DNA of 64,000 bases from Pseudoips prasinana (GCA_951640165.1 OX621252.1:8898501-8962500); one strand, 5' to 3'. Positions 10,138 through 20,605 are shown, numbered from the stretch's first letter. The notes: generated from the sequence alone by a model not told the origin. Made by a program: numbers and translations.

Positions 10138-12357
10138 ATGATGGACACAACCAAACCGCGGCCCCCAGTCCCCGGCAGCCCTGCTATTCCCAGCCGTGGT
10201 AACAGCCGTGGTTACGGCAGGGCAGGGGGTGCTAAGAATCCCCGGCAGATTCCGCGTTACCAACACCGACGACCTCTGGCCCTGGCAACATATAACACAC
10301 GTACACTGCGGTCCGACGAGAAGATAACCGAACTGGAGGAAGAATTGAGCAGGTTACATTGGGATATTGTAGGATTATCTGAAGTCCGAAGAGAGGGGGA
10401 GGACTCGATAATACTGAAATCCGGAAACCTGCTCTATTACCGGGAGGGTGACCAAATATCCCAAGGTGGTGTCGGGTTCATAGTCCACAAGTCCCTCGTG
10501 AACAACCTAGTGAAAATCGAGAGTGTGTCGACGAGGGTTGCGTACCTTATACTCAGAATCACCAAGCGGTATTCGTTGAAGGTTATACAGGTGTACGCAC
10601 CCACTTCGACACACTCCGACGATGAAGTCGAGGTTATGTATGAGGACATATCCAGAGCAATACATACCTGTAACTCCTATTTCACTGTGGTCATGGGGGA
10701 CTTTAACGCGAAGCTGGGCAAACGATTCGGTAATGAGCTGAGAGTGGGGCAATTTGGAACTGGTGACCGGAACCCCCGGGGCCAAATGTTGGCCGACTTC
10801 ATGGAGAAGGAGGGACTCTTTATGATGAATTCCTTCTTCAGGAAGCCGGATCACCGCAAATGGACCTGGGTGAGCCCCGATGGTAAAACTAAAAATGAGA
10901 TAGACTTTATCTTGTCGACGAGACGACAGATGTTCAATGATGTCTCCGTGATCAATGCGGTTAAAACCGGGAGCGATCACAGACTGGTCAGAGGCTCATT
11001 GAACCTTAATGTCAAACTCCAGAGGTCCCGACTGATAAAGTCTACGCTCCGACCTTTACCTATCCACGTCCAAAACCCCGAACCATTTCAGCTCGAACTG
11101 CAAAACCGTTTCGAATGCCTAGCAGACTGCGAGGAAGTGGACTCATACTATGACAGGCTCGTAGAAGCTGTCCATACGGCTGGGTCTAAGGTCTTCAAGG
11201 CCCGCCGTATAAACAGAACTAAAAAGATCTCTGACTTTACCCTGCAACTTATGGAAGATAGACGGAAAATGGTTCTGACATCCTCAGATGATGCTACCAG
11301 ATATCGGCAGCTCAACAGACAGATCTCAAAGTCTTTGACTCGCGACACGCGGCAATTTAATACAATTAGTATTAAAGAGGCCATTGAGCGGAACAAAGGC
11401 TCCAAAGTGTTCACAAGAGCTCTGTCTGTTGGACAGAGCCAATTGACGAAGCTGAAGACTGAGGATGGTAGAATCGTCACGTCTAAACCTGAGTTGCTGG
11501 GAGAGATCGAGAAGTTCTACGGACAGTTATATACGACAACACAGCCACCTGTCAAAAGTCATGCCTCAGATCCCAGAGCACGACTAACCCGACATTACAC
11601 CGAAGACATCCCGGACATCAGCCTGTACGAGATTAGAATGGCTCTAAAACAACTCAAGAACAACAAGGCGCCTGGTGATGATGGAGTTACAGCAGAGCTT
11701 CTGAAGGCGGGTGGTACACCAATCCTACGGGCCCTTCAGAAGTTATTTAACTCCGTCATACTAGATGGTCAAACGCCACAAGCATGGCACAGAAGTGTGG
11801 TGGTGCTCTTCTTCAAAAAGGGCGACAAAACCCTATTGAAGAATTATAGACCCATCACACTGCTGAGCCATGTTTACAAGTTGTTTTCGAGGGTCGTTAC
11901 GAACCGCAGGTTTGACGACTTCCAGCCTCCCGAACAAGCCGGTTTCCGAAAAGGCTTTAGCACCATAGACCACATACATACGCTGCGGCAAGTTATACAG
12001 AAGACCGAAGAGTATAACAAGCCACTGTGCTTAGCGTTTGTGGACTATGAGAAAGCCTGTGATTCTATCGAAACATGGGCCGTGCTGAGGTCTCTCATAA
12101 GGTGCCAAATTGTCTACCGGTATATCGAGGTGATAAAGTGTTTGTATGAAAACGCCACTATGTCAGTGCGACTCCAGGACCAGATCTCGAAACCTATCCA
12201 CTCGCAGCGAGGCGTGAGACAGGGAGATGTTATATCTCCGAAACTGTTCACCGCTGCATTGGAAGACGTCTTCAACTTCTGGACTGGAAAGGCTTTGGCA
12301 TCAATGTCAATGGCGAGTACATCACTCACCTTCGATTTGCCGATGAGTCATGGCTGA
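10138..12357 (+). pseudogene. RTE endonuclease-reverse transcriptase, N-terminal part
   Basis: A 739-residue frame. The apurinic-type endonuclease starts near residue 49 (LATYNTRTL), with GLSEVRR near 77, GDFNAK (D188) and SDH at 279-281. The RT follows with KNNKAPGDDG, NYRPITLL at 569-576, QAGFRKGFST, FVDYEKACDS from 634 and GVRQGDVISP from 692. The cysteine in YEKACDS replaces the phenylalanine usual in this motif. After the ALEDVF block (12265-12273) one base is missing, so the last 25 or so residues are out of frame; the true frame continues with DWKGFGIN. A further small deletion removes the second half of the FADD box at about 12338-12346. The protein is therefore dead as it stands. First ATG at 10138; a GC-rich leader precedes it. 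Confidence 0.9.
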
Positions 12358-13096
12358 GACCATGGAAGACCTCGGTACAATGCTCGATGACCTCAGCAGA
12401 GTCTCTCAACAAGTGGGTCTGAAAATGAACATGGATAAGACGAAAATCATGTCAAACGTCCCTGTTGCACCCACTCAATTGAAAGTTGGTGACTCTGCAC
12501 TCGAAGTTGTAGAGAACTATATTTACCTAGGACAGACCATCCAACTAGGTAGGTCCAACTTCGAGAAGGAGGTCAATCGTAGAATCCAACTCGGATGGGC
12601 AGCGTTCGGGAAGCTACGTAACATCTTCTCGTCCAAAATACCGCAGAGTCTCAAGTCGAAAGTCTTCGACCAGTGTGTGTTGCCAGTGATGACATACGGA
12701 ACAGAGACGTGGTCGCTCACTATGGGCCTTATTAGAAGGCTCAAGGTCACCCAAAGAGCAATGAAGAGGGCTATGCTCGGAGTTTCCCTGCGGGATCGCA
12801 TCAGAAATGTCGAAATCCGCAGGCGAACCAAAGTCACCGACATAGCCCGAAGAATTGCCAAGCTGAAGTGGCAGTGGGCAGGGCACATAGCTCGTAGAGC
12901 CGACGGCCGTTGGGGCAGAAAGGTTCTCGAGTGGCGACCACGCACCGGAAGACGCAGCGTGGGCAGGCCCCCTACAAGATGGACCGATGATCTTGTGCGG
13001 GTCGCTGGAAACTGCTGGATGCGAATAGCACAAGACTGGCAATTGTGGAGATCTTTGGGGGAGGCCTTTGTCCAGCAGTGGACGTCTTTCGGCTGA
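12350..13096 (+). pseudogene. RTE reverse transcriptase, C-terminal part
   Basis: This 248-residue frame continues the RT after the deletion in the catalytic box. It contains the thumb and C-terminal region: LKMNMDKTKIM, YIYLGQTI, RRIQLGWAAFGKLR, MTYGTETWSL, LKWQWAGHIARR, GRPPTRWTDDLVRVAG and the end WRSLGEAFVQQWTSFG. In a working element it would be fused to the frame starting at 10138; the ATG at 12350 is only an internal Met. The 3' UTR is very short and passes straight into the ATGATG tail. The same C-terminal block identifies the scattered RTE fragments elsewhere in the window. Confidence 0.9.
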
Positions 13097-13129
13097 TATG
13101 ATGATGATGATATGATGATAGATATAGAT

Positions 13130-13790
13130 ATTTAAGTACACGGATTGTATGAAAACATTTATAAAATTTATTTTATAATAGTAATGATACTTAGCTAGCT
13201 TGAATTAAGTTATTGTCAAGGAGATTATGTTGAGGTTTAATTAATTATCGAGATTTATAGTTTTAGCTATACTTTCTTTCATATTGTCTGAATGGTACTG
13301 TCTATATTAAGTTACAAAGCTGTGTCACACATACAGTTATCCTGTGCGACTTCCATGCAACTTAATCGAAACGTCGGGAAAGGAATAATATAATTTAATC
13401 ACGTTAAGTCACTAAACATTTCGTTAATACGCCGAAATTTTGAAGTATATATTTTTTTCTCTTTTATATCATTAAAGTATAACTTTACTTAATTAACAAT
13501 ATATCTTTATGACTAATGCCCAGATGATTGGAAATCAACATGTTAAACTGCCGATTACACTGTCATCCAACGGATTGATACAGTGCGGTCACTGTAAGAA
13601 TGCTTTGTTGTCCGTCACTTCAGATCAATTTATGTCATCAAGCTTGACGTAAAATGTTTTGAACTGACAGGTATCATGAAAGCATTCTTACAGCGGCCGC
13701 GCAATAAGTTGTATGCCTTCGTCCTCTTTTAAATATAGAAGGCGTTCATAATAATTATATTCGTCCCACTTGGTCACTTGTTTGGCAGTC
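13130..13790. other. Unassigned stretch
   Basis: AT-rich, non-coding, with no match to other repeats in the window. ACAGCGGCCGCG at about 13690 is an isolated GC-rich word. Confidence 0.5.
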
Positions 13791-13805
13791 CCGTAGCTAG
13801 AACTT

Positions 13806-14182
13806 TTTTTTTATTTTTACGTGGTAGAAATGCTCTAGTCGCACATGGTATGGGGCTCGACCCACTAAACCAACGCGGTAGCCAGCCTCACAGTGCCTGT
13901 AGCGGGGGCTCTGGGTACTCGTGAACGATCTCGCCAGTACCCCCGCTGTACACTGAGCATCCGCGAGACTCTCACCCGGGGAGGGGAAGGGTCTGAATGC
14001 CTCCCCCCTCCCCAGTGTTACCTGAGCTACAGCAGGTTACCCTTCCCGGGACCGCTAGCACTCGAAGGAAAAGAACTCCACTCGTTCCCTCCTCCAAACG
14101 GTCCCAGGGGCGGCGCCCAATCGGGGAGAAGTCAGCCGGGCGTCGCATACTCTCTCGCACTGGGATTAGCTCCCAGCGCTGG
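13806..14182 (-). mobile_element. Retroposed insertion of unknown family with 15-bp target-site duplication
   Basis: About 377 bp, GC-rich against its surroundings, flanked by a perfect direct repeat CCGTAGCTAGAACTT (13791-13805 and 14183-14197). The insertion starts with T-rich sequence (13806-13818), which is a poly(A) tail read on the other strand, so the element lies on the minus strand. A poly(A) end and a long TSD are marks of LINE-driven retroposition. On the minus strand it holds a GGTTTAGTGGGTCGAGCCCC segment near its 3' end. Short open frames on both strands (13893-14192 plus, 13972-14322 minus) do not look coding. It may be a 5'-truncated LINE or a long SINE. Confidence 0.75.
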
Positions 14183-14205
14183 CCGTAGCTAGAACTTAAC
14201 TCAAG

Positions 14206-14330
14206 GTGAATTTGATGAAGGGCAAATGCATAAAGACTACGTTGGACTATGTTTTTGTAAGTTGCAGACTGAATGTAACGCCCGATTTTCACCGAACCCA
14301 GAACGAAAAAGAGTGTAAACAATTCTTTCT
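14206..14330 (+). repeat. Tandem-array unit (266-bp family), left remnant
   Basis: Contains the landmark CCCGATTTTCACC-AAC-CAGAAC at 14281, shared with 15360 and 19249. The unit is cut at about 14330 by nested insertions and resumes at about 15128 (AACAATTAATTTCCTGTCTT). Confidence 0.6.
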
Positions 14331-14344
14331 TTCTTTATTTATCG

Positions 14345-15120
14345 TATGGGCAATGGTTACCATGGTGTTAGAGTTATTCAAGCCGCCCAGTAGGCCGCTT
14401 AACGACAATTGTTTACCAAAGTCGAAAGTCAAAAATCATTTATTCCGTAAAAAAATTACATTTATGTGGAATCGTCATATATTTTTACCCTACCGTGCAG
14501 TGCATGACGTGGCAGCTACTGAGAAACACTGCCAGAAAACTCAGTAGGAATCCTTTTTTAAAATAAAATATACTTAAGATAATTTACAATCATGTGTGTT
14601 GACTCAGAACGACTCAATTCCAAGCACTTTTATCACTTATTTAATCAGAAATTTTGTAATATACACAATTTGGCTTTAATAATTCTTTTAAACTTATTCG
14701 TAGACAATTCTCTAATATCATTGGGAAGTTTGTTATAAAATCTTATACATTGCCCCATAAAAGAGTTACTTATTTTGTGGAGACGGGTAGTATGCGATAT
14801 GAGATTATTCTTATATCTAGTATTTACATTATGTGTATCGCTCCTTTTACAGAAGTAATCGATATTTTTATGCACATATAGTAAGTTTTCTATATATACT
14901 AAGATGGTACAGTTAGAATTTTAACCTCTGTGAACTTTTTTCTTCAGCTTAACCTTCAAGCTGTCGGTCCCGGTTGTTGCTGTTAGCCCTGCGTAGCACG
15001 GAGACGATCGGAATTAAATCACTTTGACCTCATCACATCGACCTTCATCTATTGACTGATCGCGTGCATGGGTGCTTCACCTCCCCGATTACTTACGGAC
15101 TTGTAAGAGCAACTGGCTGA
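14345..15120. mobile_element. Older repeat split by a LINE D 3' end
   Basis: The outer parts (14345-14420 and about 14955-15125) match 54595-54810: a GTATGGGCA-TGGT block, CGGTCCCGGTTGTTG against its reverse relative, and AAATCA-ACTTTGACC. The stretch between them is the LINE D piece described separately. The outer repeat has no coding part that I recognise. Confidence 0.45.
14430..14880 (-). pseudogene. LINE D 3' end with C-terminal ORF remnant
   Basis: The minus strand encodes a 76-residue remnant (14645-14875) ending FYNKLPNDIRELSTNKFKRI and then KAKLCILQNF, the C-terminal motif type of Jockey-superfamily LINEs, where a 'YNKLP' block precedes a short K/R-rich tail. The 3' UTR runs to about 14430 and contains GTGACGATTCCACATAAATG-type sequence shared with 24135-24510 (plus). 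The RT core is absent, so this is a 5'-truncated copy. Confidence 0.65.
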
Positions 15121-15127
15121 GAGCGTC

Positions 15128-15680
15128 TCAAACAATTAATTTCCTGTCTTTAATATAACGTCATCAGAATTTCTTGGTAGAACACGCACTTCTCCACTTT
15201 AAAAACCTGGCTTAATGCACATTATTTGCTCCAAAATTCGCTCTTTAGAGAAGGGCATCAGGAACAAATTGATTTTATAGTAGGGAATGATATGTTTGAG
15301 CTGCCTACCTACATTTACGTTGGACGATGTTTTAGGTAAGCTGTGCAGTGAGTATAATGCCCGATTTTCACCAAACGCAGAACATAGAAGTATGCAAACA
15401 ATTAATGTCTAGTCATTAATATAGCGTCATCATAACTTATTGGTGGAACACGCACTTCTCCACTCTAGAAGCCGAGCCTAATGCGTCTTATTTGCTCCAA
15501 AAATCGCTCTTTAGAGAAACTCATTTGAAACAGTTCGATTTTATGGTAGAGAACGAGAAGTTTGAGCTACCTACCTACTTTTAAATTAGAAGCTGTTTTT
15601 GATAAACTGTGAATGAATGAACTCATTATTTGCGTGAATACAGGTATTACAATTTGATGGTATTATATTTTGGTCTCACT
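15128..15680 (+). repeat. Tandem array, about 266-bp unit
   Basis: ACACGCACTTCTCCACT recurs at 15182 and 15448 (266 bp apart), each followed by TTATTTGCTCCAAAA-TCGCTCTTTAGAGAA and GAGCTGCCTACCTAC-like sequence. CCCGATTTTCACCAAACGCA lies at 15360. The array is interrupted by the Jockey insertion at 15692 and continues after 19215. Confidence 0.75.
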
Positions 15681-15691
15681 ATATTCGACAG

Positions 15692-16039
15692 TGTGTAAAA
15701 CCCAAATGTGTACATTGTGGCGAACCACATCCCGCCAACTATAGGGGTTGTATGGTTGCTAAAGAAATGCAAAACATTAAAAATAAAAGCCTTAAGAAGC
15801 AAACGACAACATCACAACACCAGTTACCCTCTGCTAACAAACAAATTTCTACGGGTATTTCCGAGAAAAGCCAACCTGTAACAGGTAATAAACCTATTCC
15901 AACGACTTCTACTCAAAAGACGTATGCTCAAATTACTGCAAATAAAGGTTTTGAAAATAAAATAGACGAGATACTTAAGCTCATGTCAGGATTTGACGGC
16001 CGACTTAAAAAACTAGAAACTAAATTTAAACATGCTTAG
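15692..16039 (+). pseudogene. Jockey ORF1 (gag-like), C-terminal remnant
   Basis: 115 residues of the nucleic-acid-binding ORF1 protein remain. The frame begins at the insertion breakpoint, directly in a zinc knuckle, CVHCGEPHPANYRGC (C-x2-C-x4-H-x5-C spacing as read), a form common in Jockey ORF1 proteins, where two or three knuckles are usual; the upstream ones are lost. A Lys/Gln/Thr-rich low-complexity tail follows, then a short charged, probably coiled segment (ENKIDEILKLMSGFDGRLKK) before the stop. Its TAG (16037-16039) overlaps the ORF2 ATG by 8 nt (ATGCTTAG). Confidence 0.85.
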
Positions 16040-18629
16040 TCCAAATAAAATTATGACTTGGAACGCTAATGGACTTCTCCAACATCAGCATGAATTGGAA
16101 GTTGTCCTAAACACAGAAAATATTGATATCTGCCTCATATCTGAGACACATTTTACAAAACAATTTTACATTAAATTTGAGGGCTACAGAGTTTATCACG
16201 CATTACACCCGAGTAACTCTGCTAGAGGTGGCAGTGCCATTATAGTGAAAGAGACACTTCAATTCTATGAAAGCTTCACCTGTGAAGATCAAGAGATTCA
16301 AGTTGTGGCCATATGCGTCACAACTAAGCTATATCCGCTGACTATAGCTGCTATATATTCACCTCCTAGACATAATATTAAGAAAGACCAGTATTTGAGG
16401 TTACTAAGCCAGCTTGGGCCAAGGTTCATCTTAGGTGGTGACTTCAATGCCAAGAATACATGCTGGGGCTCACGTCTGACAACAACGAAAGGGAAAGAAC
16501 TTCTACTAGCCCTTAAAGAAGTAAAAGGCGATGTTATATCGACAGGAGTGCCAACTTATTGGCCAACAGATACTAGCAAAATCCCAGATCTCATAGATTT
16601 CTTTGTGTATAAAAACGTATCACATTCCAACTTACACATAGAACAAAGTTATGATATGAACTCAGATCATTCACCTATTTTTCTTACTGTAAATGGTAGT
16701 GTAAATATAAAAACAAATCACCCAACCTTATGTAATAAATACACAGACTGGGAAAGTTTTAAGATAGAATTAGATAGATACATAGACTTAAAAATACTTC
16801 TTAAAACTACAAACCAACTAGACAAAGAAGTTGAACTCTTTGTGGTTAATATACAACAAGCAGCTTGGAATAATACTCCGGTTGTCCAAAGAAAACATAA
16901 GGGAAAAATGTATCCTTTACATATTACAAAGCTCTTGATTGAAAAAAGGAGACAAAGAAATAGATGGCATAGAACAAGGTGCCCACAAGACAAGACTCTA
17001 CTAAACAATATGACCAAAAAACTTAAAAGAGAGATTCAAAACCATAACGACGAAATGTTGGAGTTAGAGCTTCAACAATTGTCAACCACTGCCAAATCGG
17101 GATATTCATTATGGAAAGCAACTAAACAAATGCAAAAAACAATTAACCAAATACCTCCAATTAAACTCAATAATGGACGATGGGCACTGTCCAACGAAGA
17201 AAAAGCAAAAACATTTGCCAAACACCTGGAAAGCATATTTACGCCTAATGAAGGAATGGCGCTTAAAGAAAAAGTAAACAATTCACTTCGAGAGTACTTA
17301 GAAATACGATTAGTCACTCCCAGAGAAGTAAATAACGAGATACTAAACAATCTCAAAGTAAAGAAAAGCCCAGGGTATGACCTCATCACCGGGGAAATTC
17401 TACGTAACCTGCCTCGTAAGGCTCTCGTTAAACTTACGACTCTGATAAATGCGGCTTTTCGGTTAAAATATGTCCCTGATCTGTGGAAAGTGGCCGAAGT
17501 AATTATGGTCCAAAAACCTGGAAAAATCCCCCATGATATAAAGTCATACAGACCAATTTCACTTTTACCAATTATATCAAAACTGTTTGAGAAACTTTTG
17601 CTTAAAAGATTAAAACCTTTAATAGAAAAAAGAAACGTAATTCCTGAACACCAGTTTGGCTTCAGAGAAAAACATTCCACCATAGATCAAGTCCATAGGA
17701 TTACTAATATAATAGAAAATGCACTAGAAACGAAAAAAGTTTGCTCGTCTGTATTTCTTGACGTTGCCCAAGCTTTTGATAAAGTCTGGCATGAGGGTTT
17801 AATATATAAATTGAAACTCTTGTTACCACAACAGTTCGCAGATATTTTAACATCATACATCTCTAACAGAAAGTTTAGAATAAAACAAGAAAACGCTTAT
17901 TCTGAGTTAATCGAGATAAGAGCTGGAGTGCCCCAAGGGAGTGTACTAGGTCCTATGTTGTACCTACTATACACCTATGATATCCCAAAACCAGAAAACA
18001 CTATCATGGCAACGTTTGCTGATGATACAGCAATAATGGCCGTTGGCGAAAGCCATCAAAAAGCTGTTGAACAGTTGCAACTGGCCATAAACCAAGTTTT
18101 TAATTGGACAAGAAAGTGGAGAATTGAGCTGAATGAGTCAAAGTCCATACAGGTAGACTTTACCAACAAAAAACCGCATAAGTTCTCGATATATATCAAC
18201 AACCAACGAGTTCCACACGCAGATACTGCTAAATATCTGGGAATGACACTCGACGCCAAATTACTCTGGAAAGCGCACGTCAAAAAGAAAAGAAAAGAGT
18301 TGGATTTGCGATATAAAAAAATCTACTGGCTACTTGGAAGATCTTCGCCAGTGGCAGTACATAATAAACATTTGTTATACAGACAAATTTTAATGCCCGT
18401 ATGGACTTATGGCATACAATTGTGGGGTTGTGCCAATAAAAGCAACATTAATATCATCCAAAGATTCCAGAATAAAGTGTTACGAGATATCGTAAATGCA
18501 CCCTGGTATATAAGAAATGACGATTTACACCGGGATCTAAAGATGGACTCCGTTGCAGAGACCATTCGGAAATACGCTACAGCTCATGAACATAGGCTTC
18601 TACATCATGTGAACGTCGAGGCCATCTAG
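16032..18629 (+). CDS. Jockey ORF2: endonuclease-reverse transcriptase, intact
   Basis: 865 residues with no stop or frameshift. Endonuclease: WNANG at 10-14, SETH (E38), YSPP at 109-112, GGDFNAKN (D137, N139) and SDHSP from 211. RT: KKSPGYDLITGEIL, YRPISLLP at 506-513, HQFGFREKHST, SVFLDVAQAFDKVWH, AGVPQGSVLGPMLY and the catalytic FADD at 662-665, followed by the thumb and the tail WRIELNESKS ... YLGMTLD ... YGIQLWG. The protein would nick genomic DNA and prime cDNA from the nick. ATG 16032 overlaps the ORF1 stop, suggesting reinitiation after ORF1. Length fits the family. Because the copy lacks its 5' promoter and most of ORF1 it cannot move on its own, although its protein could be made if transcribed from outside. 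Confidence 0.95.
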   Translation: MLSPNKIMTWNANGLLQHQHELEVVLNTENIDICLISETHFTKQFYIKFEGYRVYHALHPSNSARGGSAIIVKETLQFYESFTCEDQEIQVVAICVTTKLYPLTIAAIYSPPRHNIKKDQYLRLLSQLGPRFILGGDFNAKNTCWGSRLTTTKGKELLLALKEVKGDVISTGVPTYWPTDTSKIPDLIDFFVYKNVSHSNLHIEQSYDMNSDHSPIFLTVNGSVNIKTNHPTLCNKYTDWESFKIELDRYIDLKILLKTTNQLDKEVELFVVNIQQAAWNNTPVVQRKHKGKMYPLHITKLLIEKRRQRNRWHRTRCPQDKTLLNNMTKKLKREIQNHNDEMLELELQQLSTTAKSGYSLWKATKQMQKTINQIPPIKLNNGRWALSNEEKAKTFAKHLESIFTPNEGMALKEKVNNSLREYLEIRLVTPREVNNEILNNLKVKKSPGYDLITGEILRNLPRKALVKLTTLINAAFRLKYVPDLWKVAEVIMVQKPGKIPHDIKSYRPISLLPIISKLFEKLLLKRLKPLIEKRNVIPEHQFGFREKHSTIDQVHRITNIIENALETKKVCSSVFLDVAQAFDKVWHEGLIYKLKLLLPQQFADILTSYISNRKFRIKQENAYSELIEIRAGVPQGSVLGPMLYLLYTYDIPKPENTIMATFADDTAIMAVGESHQKAVEQLQLAINQVFNWTRKWRIELNESKSIQVDFTNKKPHKFSIYINNQRVPHADTAKYLGMTLDAKLLWKAHVKKKRKELDLRYKKIYWLLGRSSPVAVHNKHLLYRQILMPVWTYGIQLWGCANKSNINIIQRFQNKVLRDIVNAPWYIRNDDLHRDLKMDSVAETIRKYATAHEHRLLHHVNVEAI

Positions 18630-19214
18630 CTCCTCGACATTACAGAGCTAGTGAGACGTTTAAAGAGAACAAAACCCTATGAACTAGTGTCGTGATTAGT
18701 GATTAGTGTATTTAGTGATTAGTGTTAGCAATAATGTAATTATAAAGAACACATGAACAAAGTGTCTTCCCCTTAACAAATATGACTAAGGAAAGTCGGT
18801 GGACTGATTCTTAGAATTAATTATGTTTATGTAGTAGTTTAGGTTAATATAAAATTACTTATTAGTCTCTAGACTAGATTGTAATATATATAAAGTACTA
18901 CACTTGGTACTTTATTAAATAAAAAAAAAAAAAAAAAAAAAAAAAAATATTCGACAGAATACGTCGTGCAAATATTTTAAGTAATACTGTAAAATACTTA
19001 TATAATTATTAATTCGAATTATTTCAGATTCGAATTATTAGATTGTTCACATTTAAATTGTTAGTAATTATTGAATTTGTTAATAATAATTATTACAAGA
19101 TTGAATCCAAACAATAAGTACCTAAACATAATATTTGAAACAGTGTTAGTTACTAGAGATTAGAAAATTTCAATTAAAATTTCAATGTTTGCAAGCTATG
19201 TTATGTATAGGATG

Positions 19215-19765
19215 ATACATATGTGTATGATGTGAAGTGAGTATAAAGCCCGATTTTCACCAAACGCAGAACAAAGAAGTATGGAAGCAATTATTCAAAT
19301 TCAAATTCAAATTATTTTATTTGCAGAAATATGGGTCTTACAATGTTCTTATTTCTAATTATTATTACCGTTCCATATAAGCCTTTCGGCGTGCAAACGT
19401 CTTACACATAAAAAATTATTTTAATTTATTAAACAAACTGAATGTAAATCGAAGTCTTTAATTTATTTAATAATTACACAATATGTTTGCTTAACCTAAT
19501 TTATCATCAAAATATTCCTTGATTGTGTAAAAAGCTTTACGTAAAAGGTATTCAGAAAGCCTTTTCTTAAATTCAATGTTGCACTTTAATGGCTTCTTCA
19601 CATCTTATTGTTAGAACACGCACTTCTCCACTCTAAAAACTTAGTCTAGTGCGCCTTATTTGCTCCAGAAATCTCTCTTTAAAGAATGGCATCGATTTTA
19701 TGGTAGGGAATGAGATATTTAAGCTGCCTACGTGTACTCTACCTACCTACAACAGTGAACCGTGG
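19215..19765 (+). repeat. Tandem array (266-bp family), right part, interrupted
   Basis: Landmarks CCCGATTTTCACCAAACGCA (19249), ACACGCACTTCTCCACT (19617) and GCTGCCTACGTG (19725) belong to the unit seen at 15128-15680. About 290 bp of LINE tail (19295-19585) sits in the middle. Confidence 0.65.
19295..19585 (-). mobile_element. LINE 3' end with TCAAATTCAAAT-type tail
   Basis: Begins TTCAAATTCAAATTCAAATT, which is a simple-repeat LINE tail read on the minus strand, and continues into AT-rich 3' UTR-like sequence. It interrupts the tandem-array unit. Clade not determined. Confidence 0.5.
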
Positions 19766-20034
19766 TTTGTGGAGCTTAGTTTACTGCGTAGCTCCATATC
19801 GTGTGTATGTGTGGGTGTGGAGACGTGGAGCCGTTATCATCTGGCGGCAGTGAGACGGATCGCGTGTACTTTTACTGTCAGTGTACGATGCGACAGCAAA
19901 TCCGGTATAAATGAAACGTATCATAACTGAATTTTATAGGAACTTCACGTATGAATGTAAACTTACTAGTAAAGAGTTGGCTAGACTTTTGGCTCAATCA
20001 GTCATAGCGTATGTTCAGAATTCATTAGTTTTGG
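19766..20034. other. Unassigned stretch
   Basis: A GC-richer patch (about 19790-19900, GTGTGGAGACGTGGAGCCGT) with no recognisable gene; the small frame at 19649-19930 runs through repeat sequence. Confidence 0.4.
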
Positions 20035-20345
20035 ATAAAGATAAGATAAATATACTTTATTGTACACCATTTACAGAACATAATTTATAATATAATTAAT
20101 AATATTAAAAAAGATACAATTGGCGGTCTTATCACTTACAGCGATCTCTTCCAGACAACCTTCAGTTGGACCATATTGTAAAGAATTTGGAGTAGATCTT
20201 GTTATAACGTAATAGAGTTTAAAATGAGGTGGTAACTATGATACCATTATTCAATTAAGGGTGACATTACTTTTACAGATGACATTACAAAGTGAATGAC
20301 ATTTACAAAATTTATTGGCGGCCTTATCGCTAAAGTTAAAGTAAA
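20035..20345 (-). mobile_element. LINE 3' end (ACTTTATTGTAC tail), minus strand
   Basis: AAATATACTTTATTGTACAC followed after about 60 bp by GGCGGTCTTATCACTTACAG and CGATCTCTTCCAGACAACC. The same order is at 23270-23400, so both are 3' ends of one LINE family. A second GGCGGCCTTATCGCTAAAG at 20318 suggests two copies in tandem. Confidence 0.55.
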
Positions 20346-20349
20346 GTTT

Positions 20350-20605
20350 TTTTTATCCTGGGACATTATCCACAAACGGCTCTCTCATCCCAAAATAAGC
20401 AGAGCTTGTACTATGGAAAATAACTGATATAATACATATACTATTTTTCTTTTAAAAATACATACTAAACTTATATAAATAATCACGCCCAGACTCAGGA
20501 AAAACAGACATGTTCATGCACACAAATATCTGTCCTTGGTGGGAATCGAGCCCACGACCTCCGGCGTGAAAAGCAAGTATTTGCCAACCACGCCAACAGG
20601 CTCGA
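20350..20605 (-). mobile_element. SINE family B
   Basis: Full minus-strand copy. The tail side starts ATCCTGGGACATTAT; the head, with B box (GGATTCGAGCC-like GAATCGAGCCC) and A box region (CCAACCACGCCAAC), is at 20540-20600. Confidence 0.8.

Larger units (their letters stand above)
9955..13118 (+). mobile_element. Full-length RTE-clade LINE with 11-bp target-site duplication
   Basis: The element runs from a GC-rich 5' leader (TGCTGTGTGGTGACGG, 9955) through one long EN-RT coding region to a 3' end of ATATGATGATGATGA repeats. The direct repeat TAGATATAGAT occurs just before (9944-9954) and just after it (13119-13129), which marks the insertion and shows the copy is full length. RTE elements have a single ORF and short simple-repeat tails, as here. 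The coding frame is broken twice near the RT catalytic box. Fragments of the same family occur at 7485, 29288, 29725, 39552, 50225, 55895 and 62908-63627. Confidence 0.9.
15692..18946 (+). mobile_element. Jockey-clade LINE, 5'-truncated, 11-bp target-site duplication
   Basis: The insertion is bounded by the direct repeat ATATTCGACAG (15681-15691 and 18947-18957; the first A may belong to the tail). It begins inside ORF1 at the zinc knuckle, contains a complete ORF2, and ends in an uninterrupted run of about 27 A (18921-18947). The perfect duplication, long pure poly(A) and unbroken ORF2 suggest a recent insertion. The 3' UTR (18630-18920) has no further ORF. Confidence 0.92.

Noticed and set aside
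10012..10266. Minus-strand gene at the RTE start
   Set aside because: It is antisense to the RTE leader and endonuclease frame, hence a shadow; the same holds for other minus-strand frames inside 10138-13141.
15128..15680. CRISPR array
   Set aside because: Units are about 266 bp and diverged, without short identical repeats or unique spacers; the genome is that of an animal.
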